This document shows, in pieces, positions 50,301-63,290 of a stretch of DNA of 64,000 nt; positions within the stretch are counted from its first letter, which is position 1; every line of letters begins with the position of its first letter. This DNA comes from Stenopsyche tienmushanensis (taxonomy: Eukaryota > Arthropoda > Insecta > Trichoptera > Stenopsychidae), in assembly GCA_008973525.1 (NCBI GenBank), contig WACJ01000124.1:434001-498000 (forward strand), given 5' to 3'. The translations under genes were made by a program, and so were the position numbers. The notes beneath the pieces are model-generated. The model saw only the letters and a list, made by a program, of their open reading frames with translations, ran no database searches and was not told where the DNA came from.

Positions 50301-52365
50301 GATTTGACCAGTGAATTATAAATGTATTATTACAGTACATAATATTAAATTATTATGCTACAGTTTATTAAATTTCTGGATTTTGGATGATCTATCAAAA
50401 CATTCAACAACAAGAGATCCAATCCCAACATCATTGAAGTGAAATATATAAAGACGCAATAAGTGAAACTCCAGCCGTTAATTGATTGAAAAAAGAAAGA
50501 GAATTGTTTGTAGTCTCCACGTTGCATCAGTAGCAATCCCATTTTATTATGTATTACACAACACACAGGGCTAATCTTTTTGCTAACAATTCCGGTTAAC
50601 AAATGGAAAATGCATAAAAACAACGTCTATATAACAAAATATGAAGTCCTCAATTATTCGATAAAAATTACACAGCATGATTTTATTCATTTTTCTAATA
50701 GAGTAACCCTCGAAGTCGTAATGCAACTTGATACTTCCACAGCCAAGAGTATCGGATGTCAGCTGAGAGCATTTTGTCACGCTGGCCATTTTATAAACTG
50801 CACGAGAATTTATTATACAAATGTTTGATCGAGCTAGATAAAATATTTTGTGATTTTTGCCAAGGATTTAGGCGTGCTCGCGGACTCAAATATTCGCAAA
50901 TTTGTTCAAACGATCGTCCTAAAAATAGTCTTTTATGATGTCTGCTAATTACTGAATCGATGGACATTTTCTCAAATTTAAATCTGAAGGTCCTTTTAAA
51001 ACATAATAAATTCGATAAATTAATATTACGTTCGATATGACCGAATGGCGATAATATCGCTTTATCACTTGCTGGAATTTTCAGCTGAAGGACTGGACAT
51101 ATCTCAATGTGTCAAACGTTTCTTTGGCTTATAAGGATGAAAATGTATGATCGATGGCCATGATCGGTGTGGTTTACGGCAAGGACAAAAGAAACGCGTG
51201 ATTGGTGGAGGGTGTCCTGTCTGTTCGGAAGCAATAAGCAGAACAGTAAGACTCATTTATCGCTTGTTAACACGTAACACGTGTTCTGTTCCGACCATTT
51301 CACACACCATATCATCTTACATTTCAATTACTTTTATTCCTTCAACAAGATCACGTTTATCATTTTTATGTCGCTGCTGAGGAGCAAGACGTGCGACCGG
51401 CGACGAGTCAAAAAATGACACCGAATAGTTAAAATTTAATGGAGCTCCGTGGCAGAATGTCCTTTATGAGCATCTTTATTGTCAATGCATAGATATAAAG
51501 GCGTATAATGTACATACTGATTATGGCTGTTGTCCTGTGACGTCTACGTCTTCGGCGACTGAATTCGATCGCAAGATCGATCGATGAACCTCTTCGATCC
51601 GTTGTCGACTAGTTTGATGTATTCCATGAACTCTTCTGCAATATTACACCTAAACGCCTAATTTTGCTGCATAGGAATTTGTTCTATTATTGAATTAATG
51701 CAGAATTACATTAAATTCGATACGTGAAACTTGATTGTCCCCAGTATCGTATTACGATACTTAAACGAAACGAATATGCCGTTATTACCTGCCCATTAGA
51801 TACGGTATGTGCTTTGCTTTCGCCTGAAGAAAATTCCAAATGCATAATGTATGTTACGTACATGAACTTTTGATGGAATATAAACACTTCATTAGAGTTA
51901 CTCATTGTAATAGGTCCGGTAATTTGCTCAAACTTTGGTTAAAAGCCAGGCATTAAATTGTAACTCTAGAATCGTGTTAATTAAAATGAACACAACCACA
52001 TTGCCTAAGAACGAAGAGACTTGCACGCCCGTTTTATAAAAATAACAATGTTAATATTAAAACCAATTAAAACAACTATGCAAACGTTCATAAAAACACT
52101 TAATTCGTGCTTTAAAAATACTACTATATAAAAACACTACGCCAATCATTCCTAATCGACTTTGACTAAAAAAATCCGCAACAGTCAGTGATTATGACAA
52201 AATAAGGATCTGTTCAGATCATAATTGTGACTACTAAAAATAGCTTAAAATTAGTATTTTTCGACAAAAAGTTAGACTTCATCATCCAAAATATAGAATA
52301 CTATAGTCGAACAACAGGCAAAAAAATCATAAAACATTAATATTTTTAACGTTACAAAAAACCAA
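47371..52365. other. AT-rich stretch, no supported gene
   Basis: No recognisable gene or complete element. The patches at 48950-49170 and 49450-49760 are slightly GC-richer. ORFs at 48744, 50016, 50345 and 51147 show no known domain. Confidence 0.35.
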
Positions 52366-52640
52366 TTTTGCACATGGACCGACATTGTTTTTGAGGGTTA
52401 GGGGTTCTTTTGAAACGTTTCACACACAGGCCCTATATCCTAAGTGTCAGAGTTGTGGAAAAGGCAACGTTTATTCCTTCAATTAGGATTTCTTTTGTAG
52501 GCATCTCTGACGTGTACATTAATTATTTTGACGGCCCTGTTTTGTGGCTCGTACGGTCTCCAGACCTGACACCACTGGATTTCTTTATTTAGGGACGTGC
52601 TGATTTTCTCGTAAAGGAGAAGTATGCCGCGTTTTCCAAT
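52366..52640 (+). mobile_element. Tc/mariner-superfamily transposase C-terminal fragment with flanking repeat
   Basis: The left 90 bases match the inverted repeat segment at 40141-40235. The frame then reads YFDGPVLWLVRSPDLTPLDF followed by FI, stop, GRADFLVKEKYAAF. The motif W-x-x-RSPDLTPLDFF carries the last catalytic acidic residue of Tc-like DDE transposases found in many insects. Everything upstream in the transposase is missing or degraded. Confidence 0.72.
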
Positions 52641-55600
52641 TGGTCAAAGATCGATCATGATTGAGAAAAGTACAAGTTCAACTATTTGAAATTGACAAAG
52701 GTAATATTCTTCAATTACTTTTTAATATATAATAATATTTTAACAGTAATTTTTGCTATTTTAATTGTTTAACAGAATGGCGTTAACAAAAAAAAAATCC
52801 AATGCAATGAAAGCAGGTGGAGAAGGATCGATTTGTGAAAGAATAATTCGAAAAAGGCAAAAATAATGTCGAGATAGGAAATATAAAAATGCTGGATAAG
52901 TGAGTGCTGCACGAACTGTCAGAAGGCTAAAATTGAGGGACTTGGAAGTGTTTTCTTATAATCAATTATCTGATTTTTGATTTCACAACACATGATCATA
53001 GAAAATGAATGAATATTTTTAGGATACCTTCAAGAGCTTTTAAAGAATATTTGGTCCACAGATGTAAAATAATAATCATATTAAATATGTTTCGTATAAA
53101 TCATATAGAAAGGCTGAATTTGTTTAGATCATTAGTTGAAGACACGCTCATAATTCACAAATGCCTAGAAAAGGATATAACGCAGTCGTACTTACGTCAC
53201 TGCGAAGCGTGCACATAAATTGCATAAAATTCATCATTATAAGTATAATCATACATTTAGTTTCACAAATTTGCGGAAATAAACGTACTAAATTCGTTTT
53301 CAATGGAACAAAATTACACTGCATCGAAACGTATGCTCGAATTCAGAGTAAATATATGCGTCCTCAAGGAGATGCTAAAAGAACATGCAATTTGAATGTT
53401 GCAATTTACATTCGAATCATTCGTACGGCGTATTTACGGTGTTTTGGGGCCCTCGTTCGTATGATGAAATAACGATAAGCGAGTCATATCTGCGAATATT
53501 TCTTACCTGACAAATTGTTTCAAATTACGGAGCATAAATTCTGATGGTAGAATGCGATTTTGCAACGAGTTTATTTCGCGGTTGTTTGCAACACGCGTCC
53601 CATTAGCTCCACGAGGGCCCTCTTTGATGTGCGACTATTTCTGGAATGTTAAACAATTGCTTGAAAACAGTGTTTCGTTGTTTATAAGAAAGCTGAGTAC
53701 GTTGGAAAATAGGAACGAAACATTAATAGCACGTTCTGACGATTTAGCTCAAAATTTGCATATTGTTTGGGTTTCGTTACGGAAACGATAGCGTGACGAT
53801 TCTGGGAGGGCATTTAATTACAATTTTACCCTTTTCTTTTAAAGTTACACGATTATTTTTTGGCAAGTCTCACAGAGCAATGTGGCATGACTAACGCGCC
53901 GCCACTTTTCGTCGGACAATTTGACGCAGTGATTGTCAACAGCCGTTTCAGTACATTACCTGTTGCCAGTTTTTTTATATTTAAAACCAATGAAGAGAAT
54001 TAAACATAACGAATAAGCTTAAATCAATTCAGACAGAGCTGCCAAACGATTTGCTTGATGCTCTGTCTTCAGATGACATTAAGGAGTGCGAAAGAAAGAA
54101 TAATCCTCAAGCAACAAGAAGAACAATTGACATCAACAATAAAAACACAACAGTGTCATCTAAAATCACATATTTTCTTTTATGAAAAAAATATAAAAAA
54201 AAGATCTATATAATTATATTATTCTTCCTTGCATAAAAAAGTTCTTATGTTATATAATACGCATGATATATAAATACTTGCTTAAATTACAAATACATCA
54301 CAAGTAAATTATACATCAAGTAAAACACATGTTTATACATAGTAATAATTTTGATGACGCTCACATGTCATGGAAGTGCTCAATCCTGAACTCGGCTCGC
54401 TTATAAGAAACTATAGTATTATACATCAAGAATTCAACTATCAAAAATATCATCATCATCATAGTAAAGCACAACAGGAAAGCACACAAGGACGTGCTGG
54501 AAAAATGAAAGTCGGTGGTATTATTGAAAAGAATACACGATCCAAGAAGCTTCACGGTTTGAAAATATACCAACTGCATAGACAACGGGCATACGAAAAC
54601 TTTCAAAGCACATGGTTTCAAACACGAACAACCTCCCTACTTCTTATGATGGAAATCACAATTGAATCGCAAGCAAAAATAATTGTCAAAAAAGGGATAT
54701 GGTGCGTCTGAAAAAAGCTGACGCTTCACATTCCGCAGCATCAAAAGAGGCAAGATTGACCCAAGGACTAGAGTGGTCAACTGAAGAAGACTTTTTTTAA
54801 AAAATAAAAGATACCCTATATGCTTCTGGTACAGCAGATTAAGTGTAACTATCAAATTTTTCATTTTATTCGAGCGTTAAATTCGGTTCAACTTTAAACG
54901 TGTTTTTCTTGAAACTACGGAAGTGCTCCCACACGCCTTAGATGAGCATTCTTAATGAAATTTAGCAGATACGTGTATAATAAACGTCTTAATCGTATAA
55001 ACTACAATTATTCTAAAATATTCAAACGTTTTTATTTAATGAACAAAAAACTACAAAAAGTGTTGGTAAAAACACACATTTTTCTTCGATCGCTCACTAT
55101 TTCTTTATTTTCCAATATTTATTTTTAATTATAGTCTAAGTTATACACAATATTATGCAAAGTAAAAATATGTTTAATTTTTTCACTGTAAATCATTTGT
55201 ACAGGTCTTAGGACTTCCGTGATGAAGAATGTCATCGAATAAAAATGAATTACATTTATTGTGAATAATTTCAAAATATACAGTTAATTCACTTTCCAAT
55301 CTTACAATAATAGAAAAATCTCGAAATATGGCTGAAAATAACTGCCGTATTTATGAATATACAAAATTCAATGATTTTCAGAAAATATCTAAAGTCAATG
55401 AAGCACCACCTTTTTCAATTCACAAATCTACATTATTTATTTTTATTGCCAATAACGATGACAACTTGATCTTCGGTGTTCTTTTATATGGTTTGTATCC
55501 GTTGAACTGGAAATGCGAGTCTTCAAAAAGAAAGTCCCACCATTATATAATTATAAGGGTGATATGTACAACGTCGGAGGTACGTCATTGCTCTTCTTGA

Positions 55601-57880
55601 GTATTGTATAGATCGTTAAACTTGCTCTTGCAATGAAAAGCCAAACTTGACTTTATGTACTCCAGGATATATATTTTTTTCAGTAACGTAAACATATTTG
55701 TCTCTTGTACTCTTTAATAATCTTCTAAGTATCACGAAAATGCCTTTCGATGTGTTCATTAGGGAGACTTGCAGGGTGAAGATCCATGGACGTTATACTC
55801 TACTATTATACTAACATTAATATTCAATTCCATATAGATAATATGAATGTAATCCTGTCCCGTTAATGAGCATCAAAAATCTTATTGTAAATTACGTATG
55901 AATAGGTCGTTCCCGAAAAAAACCCCACTATTTTCGCATGATCTCGTTTGAATTAAGTTTGTATCCAGACACAGTTTTTTTTTATTTATGTATGATTTAT
56001 TAGATTTATTGTTAGTGTCATAAATCTTATTTTATTACAAGGATAAACATGGCGAATCTCAAAAGCAATGAAGAATATATTCAACATCACTTGATGGTTT
56101 TTTTTATTATTAGGATTTGAACACGATCAAGACCACAAACACCCTCAATTAAATTTTTGAATCGGTTCATATAATAAATAGATATCAATATTGACTTATG
56201 TATTCCCAAAGTCAAGAATTGTCCGAATAAGCCTAAAATTGCACACAAAGGTAAGTCATTGTAAATCTATTAAGTCAATAAATAACAGAAAAGCCAAGGA
56301 AAAACGTTGCATGGTATATAAAGTATGTTATTCATTTCATGGGTTAAAACTTGGACCTATCACAAAAATCAATAAATATCTGAATACATGACAAAATGAT
56401 TGTGTAACAAGCCATAAGGTTTTATCAAATTTAATTCGTATGCATTGAATTATTTTGTGCAATCAATACATGAAGTAGACAGTCTTAAAAGAAAATACAT
56501 GATAGTCTCGTGAGGGTTTGCGGAGTCAACTGTTAAGCATGTGAATCATTTTCGGAACTCTTGCAATTGCCAGAGAGTGAGATCATCGAAGCACTATGAA
56601 ATATATTCTTGGAAACTCATTGCAACAAATATAGCCCATATGCCAGATTTTAATGAAGGCGTTGAGGCCGATCGATCGATGTTAGACTTTTGAAGGATTT
56701 TGATTAATGACTCCAAAATAGTTAATCTTAATATGACGGCATGTTTGAGAACCGCAGACAAATTCGTCGCAATTTATCATCGCACATAACGCCATTACGG
56801 CACGCCATGATAATTGCAGCAATTAGAATTAGCTCGAAGAAGGATACCGGCGAAAATGGTAAAAGTAAATTCGTTATGCGTTCCTTGAGGAAATGGCACA
56901 TGAATTTATTTATCCTGATCTTTTTATTTATTTTTTTTGAAATCGATTCATTCACAAAGAGAATGTGCAGAGAAAGCGTATGAAGTTCCCATGCAGAGAT
57001 CTATAGTTATGTGCGATGAAAGCAACACATGGAGGCGACCCAAAAATAAAACTGTTTACTAACAGGAAGAAATGATGTCTCAATGTAGTGGGCGAATGAT
57101 CTCCAAATAAATTTTACCTTCAGATCATATTTTTAGCAGAACTATAAATATTTAACTGCGAGTGTATTGCAACATTTCGACATGACAAATTTTCGATTGA
57201 TATTTAACGCTTTAAGGGGTGTGTTTATTTATCATGCTGTCGAGTGGGACGTTTTTATAAAAACGTCTCGATTATAGATCGAAATAAGTTGTAGAAAAAA
57301 ATAAATAATTTCAGCATTAAACGTGTTTCGCAAAGGGCAATGAACGCTGTTGAAAAGAGGATGAGAAATTCATCGTAAAATATTATGGTATACTGCCAAG
57401 TGGTGGGAAGTTATCGCGTTTTCTTAATATTTGTACGATTGTAATACAATAAACAAAGAGCGATGAAAACTATTAGTGTCGAAAATAGTCGATGGCACCA
57501 AAATGACCCAATAAATCTAAATCGTTGATTTAACACTTCTGTGCAGAGATCCAAAATTGCGCACTGACCGATATACGATCTTGCAATATGTATATCAATT
57601 GAGAGGAAATAAATAACTCAATAAGAGCGGCATCAAAAAATTTACTCAGATTTACTATTGTTGCAAATAAAATTCAGTTAATTATACTACATTATTTAGT
57701 AATGCTTTGGAAGTGAAGCCTGTTTTATAAAAGCTACAAAACCATGAAATAAAAATTCATAGATAAATAATGTATATTTGCTTGAGCCACTCTAGCCATT
57801 TATAACATTCTTTTTAGCCTTTCACGTTCACTTTAAACGCTATTGAGTGATCTTACATTTTTTACTATATTCCACATATT
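52641..57880. other. AT-rich stretch, no supported gene
   Basis: Contains scattered short ORFs, a short block similar to 59690-59725 at 55745-55780, a perfect palindrome at 57248-57267 and a short ORF at 54000-54184, all treated as findings. No recognised gene. Confidence 0.35.
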
Positions 57881-58437
57881 CTTGGATTTAAATTTTCATT
57901 GGTTTTTAAACACATGTTAAATCCCGGACAGTTTTAGGTATTCATGAATTCCGGGATTAGTAAACGAAATCCTGAAAAATTCGGGATTGAAATTTTTATC
58001 TAACAAAAATCGTACACCTCACCAGCACGATAAAGGTAACTAAATCGAGACATTCTCACCGAAATCTTGATGCTTGGAAACAGTGGCGTAACTACTAATT
58101 GGCGAGCTTAAGTGATGTATAGGGGCAGTAACTGTCTAATCTTTGTATACATATATACAGTACATACATATATGTTTTTCAAATTATTATATTAACCTTT
58201 CTCTACCGGTGATGTATTTACTACACCTCGACTCTAATAATGGGAATATCGATATGAAATATAACAGATACGGGGTTCAGAATTTTAGTATTCCACCGTA
58301 ATATAATTACGAATCACATCAAAGTATTATAGTATACAAGTATTCATCTGCAGCAACGAAAATAAATAATTTGATGGGAAATCGGGAATTTTGCAAGTTT
58401 TAGTCCGTCTCAGCAGAAAGTAATTTTATCAGTTACG

Positions 58438-58773
58438 TTGATGATGTTATACGGTCATCAACTCGAACTAGAATTTAAATATCTGATGACGTTACCTCCA
58501 ACGAGTGTAGAGGCTGAGCGTGCATTTTCAGCAGCAAGTTGCCTGGCTTCCAAAATCAGATCCAGACTAAATGACGAAACACTCGATGCTTTAATGTTAC
58601 TTCGGGCACATTTTAAAATGAATGTTCAAGAGCCCCTAGAGTCTTTTACAGAGAGGGAGATGAGGGGTATATATCCTTATATATATTCCAATTTTGACAA
58701 AAGGAAATGTATAATACATTCAAAAATAAATAAAAATCATACAAGGACAGTATTGAAGTTTCGTCCGGAATAA
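58438..58773 (+). mobile_element. hAT transposase C-terminal dimerisation fragment
   Basis: A 111-codon open frame includes LPPTSVEAERAFSAASCLAS and KIRSRLNDETLDALMLLRAH, the conserved hATC dimerisation motif. No N-terminal BED finger or catalytic core is found upstream. Some 450-550 bases upstream (57920-57990), short inverted cccgg/ccggg words could be relics of an hAT end. The frame is open, so the fragment may be fairly young. Confidence 0.9.
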
Positions 58774-59875
58774 AAAAAAACTATTCGTTAAATATAACTA
58801 TTTTAAATCCACATATAAATCAGGAAATTATAAATCTCTGTCAAGAGTGTAATCGATATTGTTGGCGTCTAAGACACCTGAAGTAATTGAATCGATCGAA
58901 GCAATGAGTTTTAATACAATGATTTCTTATGATACTGAATTATACAAGCAGAGCTAATAAGTTTTTAATGCGCATGCTAAGTATTTTATTTCTAGAGAAT
59001 AGCATAAATAGTGATTTTTAGAAAGATATTTGAATATTATTTGCAGAGGAAGTGAGCACAGAACCATCTGCAATTAAATAATCAGTTTAGAAATAAATAC
59101 GTAGATTAGTTTCAATCTCCTGAATATGATCACCAGAGTCAAACAAACTTACTATAAAAATGGATAAAACGTTCAAATAAAATTAAAAAAAAATCAACAT
59201 AAAAAGTTTGATCTTATGGTTAGATTAGTCTATATCAGGTATTTGTGTTTTAAGAATATGGTAAAATATTTGGTTGTAATCAAGGTAAATCTGCATTTTA
59301 AGGTAAATTTACATGTTTATTATTTTTTTTAAATGTGTGATAATAAAAATAGCTGAGTTTAACAAAAAAATAGTTATTGGTGATTTCAATAATATCATTG
59401 AATGTTATCATATGATAACGCTCGTCTATAAAGATATATGATTTTGGTGCTGTAATATAACGATTTGTGACTTAAAAGGCATGATAAAAATTATATATTA
59501 TGTCGCTATCATAATATTTGATTCTAGATGTGTTATTTTGGAGCCTTTATGATCTACATACCCTAGCTTGGCAACACTTTTCCAGTAGAATCAAAAAGGT
59601 CATCTAGAGTAGTTTTTCACTGTCAGAAGAAAACTACTCAGCCTTTATAAACCTTCCACACTCCCTATTGAGACAGTCGCGAAAGGGTTCTTCGATACGT
59701 TCATTCAGGAGACCCGCTGGGTGAGCGTTCTAAATGAAAATCGGAGGTTATGCTACCTTCAATATGGAGCGAATGAGGAGGTGAATGTATGATACAGCTG
59801 AAATGGATGTAACATCTTCCTGTGAATAGATATTAAAGAGGTCCATAGTTCTGCAGTGGACTGTTTGTAGCTGTA

Positions 59876-59903
59876 CTATGATGATGATGATAATGATGAT
59901 TGA
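59876..59903 (+). repeat. ATG/GAT trinucleotide microsatellite
   Basis: Short run of atgatgatgatgataatg. Confidence 0.7.
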
Positions 59904-60164
59904 CCTAAAATTCATTTTTATCAAAGATAGCTATGAACTGCAATATAAGGCCCCAACGGAGTTCATTGTTCAATTTTCCAACCAAATTTTTGAATTGGCA
60001 TTGTTTAGTTTTAATTGTTGTGGTTCTCCTGTACATTCCATAGGACACCAACAGGGTGTTTGCAATGCGCCAAAGGTACGCCTAGACGTTAGACGCACGA
60101 TTAGGCGAGTCACGCTGCTATAAATCATGACAGGAGGAAGATCGATTAATCCTGATGGTTGAAT

Positions 60165-60310
60165 TTATCTCGAGCGAAGCCAGCAGATGGTTTGAATGTT
60201 GGTCCACGCCAGAGAGGATTCGGGCGCCTGAATTGAAGTTGCGGCCCATGGGTGCCGGGTTCATGTTCATTGGCAGCGGCCGGCGTAATGTAATCGGATA
60301 CCGGAGCGCA
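60165..60310. other. GC-rich island, possible exon or conserved element
   Basis: About 145 bases with near-balanced GC. The minus strand is open and reads PMNMNPAPMGRNFNSGARIL and further. The plus strand is open too. No family is recognised, and clear splice borders were not found. Confidence 0.25.
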
Positions 60311-61262
60311 TACCTTGTATTTTTAAGTTTGTTTGATATATGTATATATATATACGCGCGTCGCTTTTCAAAAATATCCTCTCTTATGTGCATACCGACA
60401 GATCTGTTACTATGGCTGCCTCTGTATGCTGTCCATGACTATTTATAGAGGCTTTGCATTCAATATCTGATGCCCGAAGAGCTTCGACTTTCAAAATCTG
60501 AAACGTTGTTTTGGAATACCGAGAAACGAAACCAGCGACACATGTCACCGAAAGGCGGCTCTGACTCCTCTTGGCTCACCAGATGGATCCTCTTATCAGC
60601 GATCGATTATTTATTTTTCGAGATCCATAAATATATACCACATTCATTCTTAAAAGGGTAATCCCTTTTTTGCATAAATTGTATCCAAACATAGTGTAGG
60701 ATGTGTAGACAAAGTGATTTTCCGATATTCGGGGTCGTTTGGAAGTTACAGCGTTGAAGAGACAAGGGTTTGGAGCGAGCCTTCGATCACTCTGAAGCGA
60801 AGAATCCGACTCCGTCTCTTGCACTTCGATTTCTTACTTCAGCTCTTTTAATACAAACACTTTTCTAATATGCACAATAAAAAAGCTGTCATATTTTCTA
60901 AACTTATGACTGAGTACCCAAAAGGTTCGAACTGATTAATTCATGTTCGATGATACAAAATCACTTAATTTTACGGTTTAGCCATTCATCGACACGCAAG
61001 CTCGATGAAAGAAACGAAGGAAGATATTTAGGCAACTTTCTACCACAAATGTTCTACAGACACAAATCCTCAACATCAAAATTGTCCAGCAGGCGAAGAC
61101 AGCTGGCGCAAAATGGCGCAAAGTTGAAACTAGAGGAGAACTCAATAATTTCCACCACCATAAGCCACCTTTGATTGCAGAAGTTCAAAAAGTCACTAAA
61201 CCAGTCTATTAACCAGATGTTTAGGAGCACAAACACAAAATAACAATGAATCATTACATTCA

Positions 61263-61570
61263 TTGATGTGGACTTTCGCTCCTATACGCCTGCATTCTGG
61301 CCCAAAGATCGTTGAAATAGCAACTTTTCTTGTAGTGATTATCTTCATTGAAGAATTTAATGACATTTTGAAAGTTTTAGTTACAATAGGATGTCAAATT
61401 GACCACGTAACTCAAGCTTACACCCATCGTCGTAATGAAGTGCGAATCTACCGTTCCGAATTACTTCGCTAAAAAGAGCTAAAACTGATGCCAGGAAGCA
61501 ACAAACGGCTTTGCAAACTTTTTATGAAGACACTGAAGATTTACTTTATAGAACAGGCAGAGCAGATTAA
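61263..61570 (+). pseudogene. Interrupted unrecognised coding-like segment
   Basis: The frame reads FNDILKVLVTIGCQI then HVTQAYTHRRNEVRIYRSEL, and stops at 61472. One frame over it continues RAKTDARKQQTALQTFYEDT, then EDLLYRTGRAD. The two parts look like one protein with a frameshift, probably part of a mobile element. No domain name can be given. Confidence 0.35.
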
Positions 61571-62837
61571 ATATGATTCAAAATTATCTTGGTGATAAAT
61601 TAATTGGAATCTTTAAACAGTAAAATTCCCGCAATCGTTGTAACCAAAAAAGACCTTTTTCGATGATGGATGTCTAAGTTGCCGTGTATTTCAGCAATGA
61701 GAAATGATTTCAATCTGAAAAAAAATGTGAAGTGTGCTTAAAATATGTCAAAAAAAATCTTTAAAAAAGCGTTAAAAAAGTGCTGTCACGCGGAATGGCC
61801 CTCTTAAATAAAAAATGCTTGATTGTCTGGTTAAACTTGAAAATTAATATAATAACGAAAATGCGACTCAGAAATTTATTTCCAAAATTGGGAGAGCTAA
61901 CATCTTAGATACATACTTATTATCGCCTACATAATGCCTATACTTCGTAATTTTGCTAGATATCTTGATCTTCAAAATATTCTAAATGAGAATTACTATT
62001 AATGAATATGGAAGCCACTATTGCAATAATATGAAGAACCGAAAATTTAAAAAAATAATAACTTTTCAATATTTGTACGACGATACAAAGCATATTTTGA
62101 TATATAAGTATACATATTAATTTTCAAGCCCTGAACATTACCGTATCCTAAATTATGACCTGAGTAGATACACTCGATTCCCTTTTTGTATTCCATATGT
62201 AAAAAGAGGATCAGGTGTACGGTCGAGTCTGAAGAACATTTCTATACTGACTAATCTCCTATAACGGACAATTATGTTTTAGTCATAACATTCAAGAAAT
62301 AAGACCGTACTTTTATAGCCGTCGAACCATTTATCATCGACTTAATCGATTCACACGATTTTTAATGAGCTGTTCAGGGACTTTCAAGCATTCTAATTTT
62401 TTATAATAAAATTATTTAATTATGTAATACGTGCATATATTTTAATCTTAATAATAATATTATCAAATATCTAATAGCATAATAAGGTCTCTGTTACAAT
62501 TATTCCCGTAAGCGTCGATTTCTTTCATTTGTAATTCAATATGGTTTTTAAATTATACTGAATTTATGTATGTCCTTTACAACTGTGAAAGAAAACTATC
62601 AAATTACATATTCATGGATTTATTATTATTTCTTAACCATGTTGTCTTATACCTGTAGACCCGAACGTATTTCGCTAGAATAAAAAGCACAAATTTTGGA
62701 AACTGTAAAATGCAGAGAAATAATGCGGAGAAATTAATAAAATATTTTAAGAATTCTATATGAGTAGGTCTATAATTTCTAGAATTCAAAAAAGGGAATA
62801 TAAAATACGAAAAGTATTTACATTTGACCATCAGTCA
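61571..62837. other. AT-rich stretch, no supported gene
   Basis: Nothing recognisable on either strand. Confidence 0.4.
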
Positions 62838-63290
62838 GTAAAAGACGATGTTCTTAAGACCAAGTGTTTAATGCTGATGAGACGGGTCTAAATTGAAAAA
62901 ATATGCCAGAACGAACGTTCATATCTAAAACAGAAAAATCTGCTCCCGGCTTCAAAGTTTCAAAAGATGGAATTACGTTACTTCTTCAGGGGATTTTTTG
63001 ACAAAACCATTAGTTATTAATCACTTTTTTAAACCACGTGCGATGAAAGGACTCAATTTGGAAAATCTTTCTGTGTATTGGAGGGCTAATAAAAAAGCTT
63101 GGGTAACACAAGTTATATTTAAAGATTGGTTTTAAAATTGCTTCGTTTCTGATGTCCAAAATTACATACACAGAAAAAATCTCGCTTTTAAAATTTTGTT
63201 AATTATTGAAAATGCAACTAGTCATCTGAACATAATATTTGTACCACCAAACACCACATCGTTAATTCAGCCATTTAAAAAAAAATTGCA
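62838..63290 (+). mobile_element. Decayed Tigger/pogo-type transposase copy 2
   Basis: Close relative of 2514-3345, covering only the central DDE region. Frames read LN-KNMPERTFISKTEKSAPG, FLTKPLVINHFFKPRAMKG, LENLSVYWRANKKAWVTQVI, FKDWF, YIHRKNLAFKILL and VPPNTTSLIQPF. It breaks off after the QP motif. The second catalytic Asp position reads Glu. Several indels separate the blocks. Confidence 0.87.

Noticed and set aside
60345..60360. Possible CRISPR-like or satellite repeat
   Set aside because: It is only a short TA run followed by cgcg; no spaced repeats were found anywhere in the window.
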